Shown: positions 1 through 8,384 of the stretch, in pieces | Numbering within the stretch: the first letter of the stretch is position 1 | Layout: every line of letters begins with the position of its first letter | Source of the DNA: Virgibacillus profundi | GTDB lineage: Bacteria > Bacillota > Bacilli > Bacillales > Amphibacillaceae | Length of the DNA stretch: 64,000 nucleotides | Reading direction: 5' to 3' | NCBI RefSeq assembly: GCF_002287375.1 | Contig: NZ_NPOA01000003.1 | Span: 62,001 to 126,000 of the forward strand | Position numbers and translations under genes: made by a program | The notes under the pieces: generated by a model | The model's input: only the letters and a program-made list of their open reading frames with translations | Database searches by the model: none | Told to the model about the DNA's origin: nothing

Positions 1-133
1 CAGTTTATTCAGAAGAAGCATGAGGAGAGTCATTAACCGCCCGCGGAAAGCAAGTGTATTCCATTTGCGGTCATGCAAAAACTTGACTACTCCACACTTT
101 TTTCTAAAAGTCTAATTTTATAGGTTTATAGTA

Positions 134-165
134 TCCGGCAAGTACCAGGCATTTGTCGGATTTTT
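134..165 (+). terminator. Rho-independent terminator of an upstream gene
   Basis: TCCGGCAA (134-141) pairs with TTGTCGGA (153-160), with one G-U pair, and is followed by TTTTT. It reads on the plus strand, so it probably ends a gene left of the window. I see no gene in bases 1-200 apart from this hairpin; the rest is plain AT-rich intergenic sequence. Confidence 0.6.
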
Positions 166-200
166 CTGTTTACAATCCTTGAGTTATTGCGATATATTGT

Positions 201-367
201 TTATAGGGGATGTTCAAAAAGTCCGGTAAAAATGACACATCGAATTTCTTCGTTGGCTTGCTATTCCGCTCCTCACGTATTAATTGCATACGTTCCGGTG
301 CTCATAGCTGCGCCGCCTCGAACTACTCGGTCCTTTATATCCTCTTTTTTGAACACGCACTTATAGG
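201..367. repeat. 145-bp element with perfect 10-bp terminal inverted repeats
   Basis: TGTTCAAAAA (211-220) and its exact complement TTTTTGAACA (346-355) bound a 145-bp segment. TTATAGG occurs directly outside each end (201-207 and 361-367), which looks like a target-site duplication. Inside there is a smaller palindrome, ACGTAT...ATACGT (277-295). No transposase fits inside, so this resembles a MITE-type or other small dispersed element. The 60-residue reading frame inside it has no SD sequence and is probably not a gene. Only one complete copy is present here, so genome-wide repetition is inferred. Confidence 0.5.
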
Positions 368-388
368 TAAGTTGAAGGGGGTTCCGAA

Positions 389-658
389 GTGAAAAATGAT
401 GAGTATCATTTTAAGATTGCAAATCGGGAAGCATTGATCGGTGTCGGATTAGTAATTTTTAATTTCATCTGGTGGTATGCATTCGCATATGGAATGGGGA
501 GCAAGGATCCTTCAGAGTACACATTTGTTTTTGGGTTGCCTGCATGGTTTTTTTATAGTTGTGTCGTTGGTTTTATCGTAATGGCGGTATTGGTAACAGT
601 CATTGTAAAAAAGTTTTTTGTAGATATTCCGTTTGATGAAGAAGGGGAAAACAAATGA
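389..658 (+). CDS. yhdT: YhdT family (DUF997) small membrane protein
   Basis: This 89-residue protein has two hydrophobic segments (about residues 16-36 and 48-72), with the Trp-rich stretch FNFIWWYAFAYG in the first. It ends in a charged tail. YhdT/DUF997 proteins are typically encoded just upstream of panF, as in E. coli. Here the stop codon overlaps the panF start by four bases, so the two genes are translationally coupled. The GTG start is chosen because AAGGGGG lies seven bases upstream. Its biochemical role is not established; a partner or accessory role for the Na+/pantothenate symporter is an inference from conserved linkage. Confidence 0.85.
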   Translation: MKNDEYHFKIANREALIGVGLVIFNFIWWYAFAYGMGSKDPSEYTFVFGLPAWFFYSCVVGFIVMAVLVTVIVKKFFVDIPFDEEGENK

Positions 659-2082
659 ATTTGCAGGCAATTATTCCGTTATTTGTATTTTTAGTGATTA
701 TATTTGCAGTGGGATTATGGGCTGGCAGAAGTCTTAAAACATCAAATTCATTTTTACATGATTACTTTTTAGGCGGCCGGAGTCTTGGTGGGTTTGTTTT
801 AGCGATGACAATGACAGCAACTTATGGAAGCGCAAGCAGTTTCATCGGTGGTCCTGGTGTTGCGTATAACGAAGGTTTAGGCTGGGTGCTGCTAGCGATG
901 TCACAGGTTGCTACAGGTTATTTTGTGCTCATGATTTTGGGGAAAAAGTTTGCAATCGTAACAAGAAGATATAAAGCAGTTACAATGGTAGATTTTTTAA
1001 AGGAAAGATATAAATCCAAGTGGGTTGTCCTGTTTTCAGCTATTAGTATTATTGTGTTTTTATTTTCGGCAATGGCAGCACAGTGGATTGGTGGAGCGAG
1101 GTTAATCGAGTCACTGACTGGTTTATCGTACACAACGGCCTTATTTATATTTGCATTATCTGTATTGATTTATGTAACAATTGGTGGTTTTCGTGCAGTA
1201 GCTTTAACAGATGCGATTCAGGGTAGTGTGATGTTTATTGGTACACTTGTTTTACTGATTGCAACGATCATTGCCGGTGGTGGAATATCTGAAATTATGG
1301 CAGATCTTACGGCTGAAAATCCAAATTTAATTACACCATATGGTGCGGATGGCAGTCTTACACCTGCATACGTTTCATCTTTTTGGATATTGGTAGGGGT
1401 TGGGGTTGTTGCATTGCCGCAAATAGCTGTTCGGGCAATGTCCTATAAAGATTCCAGATCAATGCATCGGGCATTAATTATTGGTACGATCGTTGTTGGA
1501 TTTATCATGTTAAATATGCATTTGATTGGTGTGTTTGCACGTCCGATTTTACCAGGGATTGAGGTTGGTGATAAAGTAATGCCATTGATTGCACTTGAGG
1601 TAATGCCACCGTGGCTTGCAGGGATTGTGTTAACTGCTCCGATGGCAGCAATCATGTCGAGTGTGGATTCATTATTGTTATTAGTAAGTTCTTCCATTGT
1701 AAAAGATGTATATCTGAATTATATACAACCGAAAGCCTCCTATACTCGCGTGAAGCGGTTAAGTATTGGTATTACAGCGATTTTGGGTATTATTGTATTT
1801 CTAATGTCCCTGAATCCGCCTGATTTGATCATTTGGTTAAATTTATTTGCGTTTGGTGGTTTAGAGGCAGCATTTATTTGGCCAATAATTATGGGTCTTT
1901 ATTGGAGCAAAGGAAATAAATATGGAGCGTTTGCTTCCATGATCGTTGGTGTAGGGTTATATGTTTTATCAGATACATTTTTCCCACAGCCTTTTGGTCT
2001 GCATTCTGTTGTTCTACCGGTAGTAGTTTCGTTTGTGGCATATGTGTTGGTAAGTCTAGGTACACAGAAGAGAATGGCATGA
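655..2082 (+). CDS. panF: Sodium/pantothenate symporter PanF
   Basis: This is a 475-residue polytopic membrane protein of the sodium:solute symporter family, close in length to E. coli PanF (483). The N-terminus reads DYFLGGRSLGGFVLAMTMTA, the usual SSS signature with a GxR motif. It is followed by TYGSASSFIGGPG and a long run of about 12-13 hydrophobic helices. The protein should couple Na+ entry to pantothenate uptake, feeding coenzyme A synthesis. It overlaps yhdT by four bases, and that pairing makes PanF much more likely than a proline or other SSS transporter. A terminator follows the stop. Confidence 0.9.
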   Translation: MNLQAIIPLFVFLVIIFAVGLWAGRSLKTSNSFLHDYFLGGRSLGGFVLAMTMTATYGSASSFIGGPGVAYNEGLGWVLLAMSQVATGYFVLMILGKKFAIVTRRYKAVTMVDFLKERYKSKWVVLFSAISIIVFLFSAMAAQWIGGARLIESLTGLSYTTALFIFALSVLIYVTIGGFRAVALTDAIQGSVMFIGTLVLLIATIIAGGGISEIMADLTAENPNLITPYGADGSLTPAYVSSFWILVGVGVVALPQIAVRAMSYKDSRSMHRALIIGTIVVGFIMLNMHLIGVFARPILPGIEVGDKVMPLIALEVMPPWLAGIVLTAPMAAIMSSVDSLLLLVSSSIVKDVYLNYIQPKASYTRVKRLSIGITAILGIIVFLMSLNPPDLIIWLNLFAFGGLEAAFIWPIIMGLYWSKGNKYGAFASMIVGVGLYVLSDTFFPQPFGLHSVVLPVVVSFVAYVLVSLGTQKRMA

Positions 2083-2087
2083 AACAG

Positions 2088-2119
2088 AAAAAGTGTTCCC
2101 CAAAGCGAGAACACTTTTT
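2088..2119. terminator. Bidirectional terminator between panF and aacS
   Basis: AAAAAGTGTTC (2088-2098) pairs perfectly with GAACACTTTTT (2109-2119). A/T runs flank both sides, so it can serve the convergent panF (+) and acetoacetyl-CoA synthetase (-) transcripts. Confidence 0.8.
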
Positions 2120-2121
2120 CA

Positions 2122-4113
2122 TTATTTTGCTATTTTGTTTAGTTTTTTAGCGAATTCAATAAAAAAATCCAAGGCCTTTTCATTTCCCAGTGATCCTTTG
2201 TTTACAACTTTATCGACAGGTTTACCCATCAATATTTTCTTAACAGGGATCTCTAACTTTTTTCCGTTTAATGTTTTAGGAAGATAAGAAACCTCGTAAA
2301 ATCCTGTTGGTACATGTCGTGGTGAACATTGTGTGCGGATTTGTTTTTTAATCGCTTGTTTAATCTCTTCAGTTAAAGTATGCCCTTCCTTCATTACCAG
2401 AAATAATGGGGTAAAGGATTCGCCATCATCTGTTGGAATATCGACAATTAAGCTGTCAGAAACTTCCTTTACCTGATCGACTGCACGATATATTTCACTT
2501 GTACCAATCCGAATTCCGCCACGATTTATCGTTGCATCCGATCGACCATAAATAACACATGTATGCCGATCAGTGATTTTTAAGTAATCTCCATGACACC
2601 AGATCCCTGGAAACACATCAAAATAGCTTTCATGCAGTCGACCACCACTTTCATCATTCCAAAAATAAATTGGCATCGAAGGGAAGGGCTCTGTAAGTAC
2701 TAACTCCCCAATTTCCTCTATTTTCGGTTCACCATTATCCTGAAAGCTTTCAATTTTTGCCCCAAGTCCACGACATTGCAATTCACCTGCATAAACCGGT
2801 AAAATTGGTGCTCCAAGAATAAATGCCGTACACACATCCGTTCCTCCACTGACAGATGCAATCCATAAATCCTGTTTCACATTTTCGTAGCACCAGTTGA
2901 AGCCCTCCGGTGGTAGTGGAGATCCTGTAGAGCTGATATTTTTTAAATGACTCAAATCAAATTCATCTGAAGGCTTAATCTCATCCTTCATACATGCTGT
3001 AAGATAGCTTGCACTAGTTCCGAACACTGTCATCTTTGTTTCCTCTGCAAATTTCCAGAGCATTTTTTTATCGGGATAGGCAGGGTTTCCGTCATATAAA
3101 ATAATAGTACTGCCTGTAAGCAGACCGCCAACGAGAAAATTCCACATCATCCATCCAGTAGTAGTAAACCAGAAGAAGCGGTCGTCTTCTCCTAAATCTA
3201 CATGAAAAGTCAATGCCTTCAGATGCTCAAGTAAAATCCCGCCCTGGCTTTGTACAATTGGTTTTGGCTTTCCTGTTGTTCCTGAGGAAAATAATACCCA
3301 AAGCGGATCATTGAATTCGACATATTCGTAAATAAGAGCGCGTTGCTCATTTGAGTGGATGGCATCATTCCAGAGAATTACATTTTTCAGATTGCTGAAA
3401 TCTGGATTTTCATGAAGGTAAGGAATAGCGATTGTAGCTTTTAATGTTGGAAGCGCTGATTGGATTTTTTCTACAACTTCTGTACGATCAAAGCTTTTTC
3501 CGCTATAGCAATAGCCATCGACTGTAATCATTACTTTTGGTTCGATTTGCCGAAACCGATCAATGACACTTTGTGTTCCGAAATCAGGTGAAGCACTTGA
3601 CCAAACTGCCCCAAGACTTGCTGTAGCAAGAAAAGCAACGATAGATTCATAGATATTAGCCACATATGCAACAACACGGTCACCTTTTTGTACACCAAGG
3701 TCCTTTAAGGTTTGCTGTAGTGCTGCTGTGTTTTCGTAGAGCTGCTTCCATGTTACTTCTGCTGTACTTCGAGATTCTGATTTATAAATAACAGCTGGTT
3801 TATCCATTTGTCTATTTCTGAAGATATGCTCGGTATAATTGATGGTTGCTCCGGGAAACCATTTGGCACCAGGCATTTGATGTGATGTTAAAATTGTCTT
3901 ATAAGGGTGATCCGATTGAATGTCAAAATACTCCCATTGGGATTCCCAAAACGATTCAATATCATTAACCGACCACTCCCAAAGGGAATGATAATCTTCT
4001 AATTCCTTATTTTTATGTACTTTCAACCAGTTCATATAGTCATAAATATTTGACTGCTGTTTCCAGCTTTCGTTAGGCTCCCATAATAAAGTGCCTTCTT
4101 TAATTTGACTCAT
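2122..4113 (-). CDS. aacS: Acetoacetyl-CoA synthetase (acetoacetate--CoA ligase)
   Basis: This 663-residue protein belongs to the adenylate-forming ligase family and activates acetoacetate to acetoacetyl-CoA with ATP. The P-loop-like motif LFSSGTTGKPKPIVQ (about 265-280) and a later TTGWMMWNF segment are characteristic. The N-terminal half also carries WFPGATINYTEHIF, found in acetoacetyl-CoA synthetases and related acyl-CoA synthetases. The C-terminal lysine that takes part in adenylation lies in PKTLNGKKLEIPVKK. Length and N-terminal sequence favour AacS over acetyl-CoA synthetase. The ATG has GGGAGGG five bases upstream. A cre-like site in the upstream region suggests carbon catabolite control. 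It may help use ketone bodies or polyhydroxybutyrate breakdown products. Confidence 0.9.
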   Translation of the reverse strand: MSQIKEGTLLWEPNESWKQQSNIYDYMNWLKVHKNKELEDYHSLWEWSVNDIESFWESQWEYFDIQSDHPYKTILTSHQMPGAKWFPGATINYTEHIFRNRQMDKPAVIYKSESRSTAEVTWKQLYENTAALQQTLKDLGVQKGDRVVAYVANIYESIVAFLATASLGAVWSSASPDFGTQSVIDRFRQIEPKVMITVDGYCYSGKSFDRTEVVEKIQSALPTLKATIAIPYLHENPDFSNLKNVILWNDAIHSNEQRALIYEYVEFNDPLWVLFSSGTTGKPKPIVQSQGGILLEHLKALTFHVDLGEDDRFFWFTTTGWMMWNFLVGGLLTGSTIILYDGNPAYPDKKMLWKFAEETKMTVFGTSASYLTACMKDEIKPSDEFDLSHLKNISSTGSPLPPEGFNWCYENVKQDLWIASVSGGTDVCTAFILGAPILPVYAGELQCRGLGAKIESFQDNGEPKIEEIGELVLTEPFPSMPIYFWNDESGGRLHESYFDVFPGIWCHGDYLKITDRHTCVIYGRSDATINRGGIRIGTSEIYRAVDQVKEVSDSLIVDIPTDDGESFTPLFLVMKEGHTLTEEIKQAIKKQIRTQCSPRHVPTGFYEVSYLPKTLNGKKLEIPVKKILMGKPVDKVVNKGSLGNEKALDFFIEFAKKLNKIAK

Positions 4114-4154
4114 TATATCCCTCCCGAAAATTTACTGTTGTTATCACCATTATA

Positions 4155-4168
4155 TGAAACCGCTTACT
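4155..4168. promoter_or_regulatory. Candidate CcpA (cre) site upstream of aacS
   Basis: TGAAACCGCTTACT matches the cre consensus TGWAANCGNTNWCA at 13 of 14 positions. It lies 42-55 bases upstream of the aacS start, where it could block or bend the promoter. Repression of acetoacetate use by good carbon sources would fit known CcpA targets such as acetyl-CoA synthetase. This is a consensus match only. Confidence 0.55.
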
Positions 4169-4273
4169 AAGTGTAAAGCTAAGTAGTTATCGAATTATTT
4201 TTTCAAAAAAGGACAACATAATTTCGAAAGTGGAATTCAGTTGATTTTTCTAATTAAAAAGGAGGTTTGAGTC

Positions 4274-4423
4274 ATGTCACATCAAAATAAAAATCGTAAT
4301 AAAGATAAAGGGAAGCAAAACAATGATAATAAACATAATAAGCAAAGGGGAGATGTTGAATTTTCGAGTGAAAGTGAGTTTCTTAATTTAGACAACAAGA
4401 AAAACAAAAGAAAACTCAGGTGA
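4274..4423 (+). CDS. Small Asn/Lys-rich hydrophilic protein, 49 residues
   Basis: The ATG at 4274 lies behind AAGGAGG with good spacing, and the frame runs 49 codons to TGA before a strong terminator. The product is extremely polar, starting MSHQNKNRNKDKGKQNND, with a short acidic and hydrophobic stretch (EFSSESEFLNL) near the C-terminus. It has no transmembrane segment and no cysteine. The composition resembles small spore or stress-associated Bacillaceae peptides, but I do not recognise a family. SD, stop and terminator together support a real gene, transcribed divergently from aacS. Confidence 0.6.
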   Translation: MSHQNKNRNKDKGKQNNDNKHNKQRGDVEFSSESEFLNLDNKKNKRKLR

Positions 4424-4436
4424 TGGATAATAATGT

Positions 4437-4473
4437 AGAAGTTGTATCAAAGTTTCTCTTTGATACAACTTCT
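4437..4473. terminator. Bidirectional terminator with 16-bp perfect stem
   Basis: A perfect 16-bp inverted repeat (4437-4452 with 4458-4473, five-base loop) lies between the small plus-strand gene and the convergent DJ-1/PfpI gene. It can terminate both. Confidence 0.75.
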
Positions 4474-4477
4474 TTCT

Positions 4478-5002
4478 CTATTTGTCTGCCAGTTTATCAG
4501 CAAATGCCTTCACATATGGTGGAAGATCCGGTGGACGGCGACTTGATATAATATGTCCGTCAACAACTACAGCTTCGTCACTCCATGTTGCACCTGCATT
4601 AGTCATGTCATCTTTGATTCCAGGTGTACTTGTTACTTTTTTATCCTGTAAAATATCTGCTGAAATAAGCACCCATCCAGCATGACAGATTTGTCCGATC
4701 GGTTTTTCCGCTTTATTCATGTCACGAACAAAATCAAGTACTTCCGAATAGCGTCTTAATTTATCCGGCGCCCAGCCACCAGGTACCAGGATGGCATCAT
4801 AATCATCTGCATTAATATCAGTAAATGCATATGCCGATTCAGCAGGAACACCATATTTTCCGATATATTTCGTTTTAGCTTCCTTACCAACCAGATCTAC
4901 CTGTGCACCTTCTTCCTGAAGTCGCAATACCGGATACCAAAGCTCCAGATCCTCAAAATCATGTTCGACAAGTGCAATAACTTTTTTATCTTTTAATCGC
5001 AT
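4478..5002 (-). CDS. DJ-1/PfpI family protein (general stress protein 18/YfkM type)
   Basis: This 174-residue single-domain protein has the DJ-1/PfpI fold. The nucleophile elbow is GQICHAGW, giving a catalytic Cys at about residue 107 next to His. An upstream Glu lies in EDLELWYPVLR, and ILVPGGWAPD contributes to the active site. Family members act as glyoxalase III or deglycase enzymes, or as intracellular peptidases, and are often part of the general stress response. The gene stands alone, with GGAGGG six bases before ATG and a terminator after it. The exact substrate cannot be told from sequence. Confidence 0.85.
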   Translation of the reverse strand: MRLKDKKVIALVEHDFEDLELWYPVLRLQEEGAQVDLVGKEAKTKYIGKYGVPAESAYAFTDINADDYDAILVPGGWAPDKLRRYSEVLDFVRDMNKAEKPIGQICHAGWVLISADILQDKKVTSTPGIKDDMTNAGATWSDEAVVVDGHIISSRRPPDLPPYVKAFADKLADK

Positions 5003-5101
5003 GAAAATCCCTCCATATTTATATATCCAGTGTAACAGAGGTATTAATTATTTTCGATATCTTACGCTTTTATCGGCTCATAACTGGCAAGAAGATACTT
5101 G

Positions 5102-5249
5102 AAGTTGAGAGATATTTGCTCAGAGTTGAGAGACCTACGTCCAAAGTTGAGACATAAGGCTGGAAAATATAATTATCTCTCAACTTTAATTAAGTTACTC
5201 TCAACTAAATACATTTATCTCTCAACTTAAAGGGGATTTCTCTCAACTT
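5102..5249. repeat. Cluster of seven AAGTTGAGAGA-type 11-mers, three forward and four inverted
   Basis: Forward copies lie at 5102-5112, 5123-5133 (GAGTTGAGAGA) and 5144-5154 (ends GACA). Inverted copies (TCTCTCAACTT) lie at 5176-5186, 5197-5207 (variant), 5218-5228 and 5239-5249. Spacing is about 21 bases, that is, two helical turns. The forward set followed by the inverted set can fold into a branched hairpin. It sits between the 3' end of the DUF3021 gene and the DJ-1/PfpI gene. The same motif recurs at 12.3-12.5 kb and at 37.05 kb. Confidence 0.75.
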
Positions 5250-5273
5250 TGCAAATCTACACAAGAATCCACT

Positions 5274-5684
5274 CTATTTTTTATTCTGTAAATGTTCGTT
5301 TAATGAAGCTTCCACTTTCTTATAATACAAATAATATCCAGCCCAATTCAACATGTACATGAGTATGAATATTAGGGTGCTAATAATAATGGATACAATT
5401 GTAAATGGTATCCAACCTACACTTAATGCAATAATATACCAAACTGTAAGAGAAGCAATTAAATGAATAACTGTTTTTTGTAACATATTGCTATCATCAT
5501 TTCCAAAGATAAGTGAAGATATGCCAAAGTAGATGCCGATTAAAAAGCTTGCTCCCATGTGCATCCAAATTTCGGAGACTGTTGACTCAAAACCATTGAA
5601 TTTCATAATAGTTAGGGCAATGAAGGTAAATATACCGCCAATAGCTATTCCTATCATACTGCGTTTTATTATTTCAAGGATCAT
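5274..5684 (-). CDS. DUF3021 family membrane protein
   Basis: This 136-residue protein has four predicted hydrophobic helices (about 9-29, 42-62, 70-92, 96-118) and a charged C-terminal tail. DUF3021 proteins are usually encoded next to a LytTR-type regulator and are thought to modulate it from the membrane. Here the gene follows a LytTR gene by one base, as the last gene of an ABC exporter operon. The start has GGAGGG before ATG. The role as a regulator partner is known only by association. Confidence 0.8.
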   Translation of the reverse strand: MILEIIKRSMIGIAIGGIFTFIALTIMKFNGFESTVSEIWMHMGASFLIGIYFGISSLIFGNDDSNMLQKTVIHLIASLTVWYIIALSVGWIPFTIVSIIISTLIFILMYMLNWAGYYLYYKKVEASLNEHLQNKK

Positions 5685-5685
5685 G

Positions 5686-6135
5686 TTATTGCCCTCCCTT
5701 GATCAGTTCATCTTTTATTGGCGTCACATATTTTTTAGTAATGTATTCTTTATTACCCGATTGAAAGTAAACACAAAGGTTCCCGTTAAATGATAATTCG
5801 AACCGTTCAATGCGATTGAGATTACCAATAACCGATTTTGAGAAACGCATGAATCCGTGGTGAATTAAGAATTCTTCTACTTCATAAAGCTTCATTTTTA
5901 TTTCAAAATGGCGATCTTTTAGGGTAGCAAATATTTTCCTCTTTTCCGCATAAATAAAATCAATTTCATGAGGATCAAGAAGTACTGTTTGATCGGAATC
6001 AATGCCAAATAGACGCTGTTGCTTCCTTTTCTTAATTACTTTAACAATCTCCTCAAGATCCTCGGTCCATTCTTTAGCTTGTATCGTTACAGAAGTCTCC
6101 TCATATTTATTATCAATATCAATGTTTACTTTCAT
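5686..6135 (-). CDS. LytTR-type DNA-binding regulator
   Basis: This 149-residue protein lacks a receiver domain, so it is not a classical two-component response regulator. Its C-terminal part (about 50-145) is a LytTR DNA-binding domain, visible in IDFIYAEKRKIFATL, a ligand for the major groove in GFMRFSKSVIGNLNRI, and the ending GNKEYITKKYVTPIKDEL. It probably controls its own operon, which encodes an ABC-2 exporter and a DUF3021 membrane protein. AGGGGG precedes the ATG. This four-gene arrangement is common in Firmicutes. Confidence 0.88.
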   Translation of the reverse strand: MKVNIDIDNKYEETSVTIQAKEWTEDLEEIVKVIKKRKQQRLFGIDSDQTVLLDPHEIDFIYAEKRKIFATLKDRHFEIKMKLYEVEEFLIHHGFMRFSKSVIGNLNRIERFELSFNGNLCVYFQSGNKEYITKKYVTPIKDELIKGGQ

Positions 6136-6170
6136 TAACTTCCCCCTAAAGTTTTCGGCAAGTGTTCCCT

Positions 6171-6917
6171 CTAATTTACGGAACGTTTTAGAAAATGTGG
6201 GTACCGAAGAATTGCTATAACAAAACCAGCTACCCCAATACCAAATAATATAAGCAGTGTCTGCAGGAGCTCAGTGAATACAGTATTACCTGCCATAGCG
6301 TCCTGAAAAGCTTGATGTGCCCAGTACTGTGGCAGAAAACGACTGATCGTTTGCATGAAATCAGGCATCATTTCCAGTGGTACCCATAGTCCGCTTAACA
6401 TTGCACCACCTAGTGCGACGATTTGTGTTAAGGCTATTCCCATGTTTTCTGTCCTTACAATGACAGACATCGCCAAGCCAATTCCAGTAACTGTAAATGT
6501 TAGACATATGGAAAGAATCAGCAGAACGAAAGGTTGCCCTAATGGAACATCATAAACAAGCCTTCCAAATAAAAATAACACAATAATCTGAACCAGGACA
6601 ATATACATGAACGGAATCCATTTTCCAAGCAGATAAAAATAAGGGGGGATTGGTGTGCTTGCAAGTCTGGAAGTCATTCCTTTATCTCTGTCCTTAATAA
6701 ATACTTGAACCATGGAAATCATAATGAAAAATACAAACATAACTACATACCCTGGAACAATGGACAGGATGACCTGTTGTTTAGTTGCCGCGTCCACATT
6801 TGCTGTAAACATGGCGATAAATAATACAGTAAAAATAATCGGCAAAATCAGCATCCAAAAGAGTAATCCTTTATCCTGTATATGTTTCTTTAATTCAATG
6901 ATCATGATAGCATTCAT
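6171..6917 (-). CDS. ABC-2 type transporter permease
   Basis: This 248-residue membrane protein has about six hydrophobic helices. The ABC-2 family segment FIKDRDKGMTSRLASTPIPP follows the second helix, and a GLWVPLEMMPDF motif lies before the last one. It forms the channel for the ATPase encoded upstream (13-base gap). The ATG follows AAAGGAGG. Substrate is unknown; such two-gene exporters often carry drugs, peptides or lipids, and LytTR control would fit a stress-induced exporter. Confidence 0.85.
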   Translation of the reverse strand: MNAIMIIELKKHIQDKGLLFWMLILPIIFTVLFIAMFTANVDAATKQQVILSIVPGYVVMFVFFIMISMVQVFIKDRDKGMTSRLASTPIPPYFYLLGKWIPFMYIVLVQIIVLFLFGRLVYDVPLGQPFVLLILSICLTFTVTGIGLAMSVIVRTENMGIALTQIVALGGAMLSGLWVPLEMMPDFMQTISRFLPQYWAHQAFQDAMAGNTVFTELLQTLLILFGIGVAGFVIAILRYPHFLKRSVN

Positions 6918-6930
6918 CTATACTCCTCCT

Positions 6931-7830
6931 TTAGTCTCTAAGTTTACTGCCGGTCAACGTGAAAAACACATCCTCAAGTCGTGGCTGCACGAGCTCCAAT
7001 CGCTCTAGCTCAATATTATTCTCACGACAATATAAAATAATATTTTCCATTACTTGTAAGGGTTCATTTGTTTGCAGCAAGTACCCGCCTTTTTTAGTTG
7101 AGGCAGTCCCATATTTTTCAACCACTTCCAGGGTGATATTAGATCCTTTGATATAAATGGATGGAATGGCGTATTTCTGCAGCAGTTCGGCTACAGAACC
7201 ATTTTCTACAATTTCCCCTTTGTCGATGAATGCAACATGATCACATAATTCTTCAACTTCTTCCATATAATGACTGGCGTAAATAATAGTACAACCTGCA
7301 TTTTTAAAATCTTCTATCATTTGAAAAATGTATCTTCGTGATTGAGGATCGATCCCAACTGTTGGTTCATCCATTATGATAAGATCAGGCTGATGCATAA
7401 GGGCACAGCCAATATTTAACCTGCGCTTCATCCCACCGGAAAACGTGTTTACTTTATCTTTACTTCGTTCACTCAGTCCAACGAGCCGCAACACCTCTTG
7501 CGTGCGCTTGAGCAATTGTTTTCCTTTTATTCCGTACAGCTTTCCAAAAAAGTGCAAGTTACCGATTGCTGAGATATCCTCCTCTAAACAAATATCCTGT
7601 GGAATATAACCGATTTTTTCTTTCAAATCATGATTAAGGAGAATTTCATTAATAAGAGCTTCCCCTTTATAGTCATGAATAATGGATGCGAGAATTTTTA
7701 TTAATGTTGATTTCCCGGCACCATTTGGTCCGACTAAACCGTAGCAGCTCCCACTCGGAATGGTAAGAGAAACTTCTTTTAATGCCGCAATCTTACCATA
7801 ATGTTTTTCCATATTAGTTATTGTCAGCAA
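6931..7830 (-). CDS. ABC transporter ATP-binding protein
   Basis: This is a DrrA/CcmA-type ATPase of about 299 residues. It shows Walker A GPNGAGKS, Q-loop region GYIPQDI, signature FSGGMKRRLNIGCA, Walker B LIIMDEPTVGID and a switch His in IIYASHYMEE. A C-terminal extension of about 80 residues ends in LEDVFFTLTG, typical of exporter ATPases. The longest frame starts with a GTG lying inside the SD sequence AAGGAAGGTGA, so I prefer the TTG three codons later (7830). It is the first gene of the operon that includes permease, LytTR and DUF3021 genes. Confidence 0.85.
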   Translation of the reverse strand: MLTITNMEKHYGKIAALKEVSLTIPSGSCYGLVGPNGAGKSTLIKILASIIHDYKGEALINEILLNHDLKEKIGYIPQDICLEEDISAIGNLHFFGKLYGIKGKQLLKRTQEVLRLVGLSERSKDKVNTFSGGMKRRLNIGCALMHQPDLIIMDEPTVGIDPQSRRYIFQMIEDFKNAGCTIIYASHYMEEVEELCDHVAFIDKGEIVENGSVAELLQKYAIPSIYIKGSNITLEVVEKYGTASTKKGGYLLQTNEPLQVMENIILYCRENNIELERLELVQPRLEDVFFTLTGSKLRD

Positions 7831-7947
7831 TACATTCACCTTCCTTTTATTTTTCTTTCATTATGGCAAAGAAACGATGCCTCTTTACGATAAATGGAAT
7901 AACATACCGTATTTTATGTTTGAAAGGAAGAAAATCATGTATAAAAA

Positions 7948-7972
7948 AACATCATTCGATTTGAATGATGTT
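7948..7972 (-). terminator. Terminator of the zinc-ribbon gene
   Basis: AACATCATTC (7948-7957) pairs with GAATGATGTT (7963-7972). Reading on the minus strand it is followed by a T-run (plus 7941-7947 is A-rich). Confidence 0.7.
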
Positions 7973-8003
7973 TAGATGGTTCTATTATTCTGAGATTTAC
8001 TGA

Positions 8004-8252
8004 TTACTTTTGCTTGTATTCGGCAAACTTAACAAAAGAATGCTCGTTTTCAATCAGACCACAAACCCCACACTGGATTTTGTATTGCGGACCATTGTAT
8101 GCAACATGAAATGCCTCCGGATTTGAATTCGTATAGTCCTCCATTACTTCACCCGTGTCAGAATCTAATTTAACCGGTTTTGCTACTTGTTCGATCCTAT
8201 TAAATCGCGAACTATTTGTTTTGCAATTGGGACATCTGTATGGTTGATTCAC
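8004..8252 (-). CDS. Small zinc-ribbon protein (annotated in bacilli as DNA alignment protein)
   Basis: The product is about 82 residues with two CxxC knuckles: CPNC near residue 7 and CGVC near residue 62. The spacing fits one zinc ribbon. The middle part [14 protein letters not shown] and the end [11 protein letters not shown] match a conserved small Bacillaceae protein usually labelled DNA alignment protein, whose function has no experimental basis that I know of. The frame extends further upstream, but GGAGGTG lies nine bases before the GTG at 8252, and the extra upstream codons have no SD. The gene stands alone and has its own terminator. Confidence 0.75.
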   Translation of the reverse strand: MNQPYRCPNCKTNSSRFNRIEQVAKPVKLDSDTGEVMEDYTNSNPEAFHVAYNGPQYKIQCGVCGLIENEHSFVKFAEYKQK

Positions 8253-8384
8253 TTTTGCAAACACCTCCAACCTTATTATCCCAATACTTACGTTCATTAT
8301 GTTAAAAAATTGCAAGGGCAGAACACGGACCGCGGAAAAAATAATTAAAACGGAAGCGTACAATTTTTGTATTCGTCCGTTTTC

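Noticed and set aside
210-392. A 60-codon plus-strand frame inside the TIR element
   Set aside because: It has no SD, its sequence is dictated by the inverted-repeat ends, and it overlaps the SD of yhdT.
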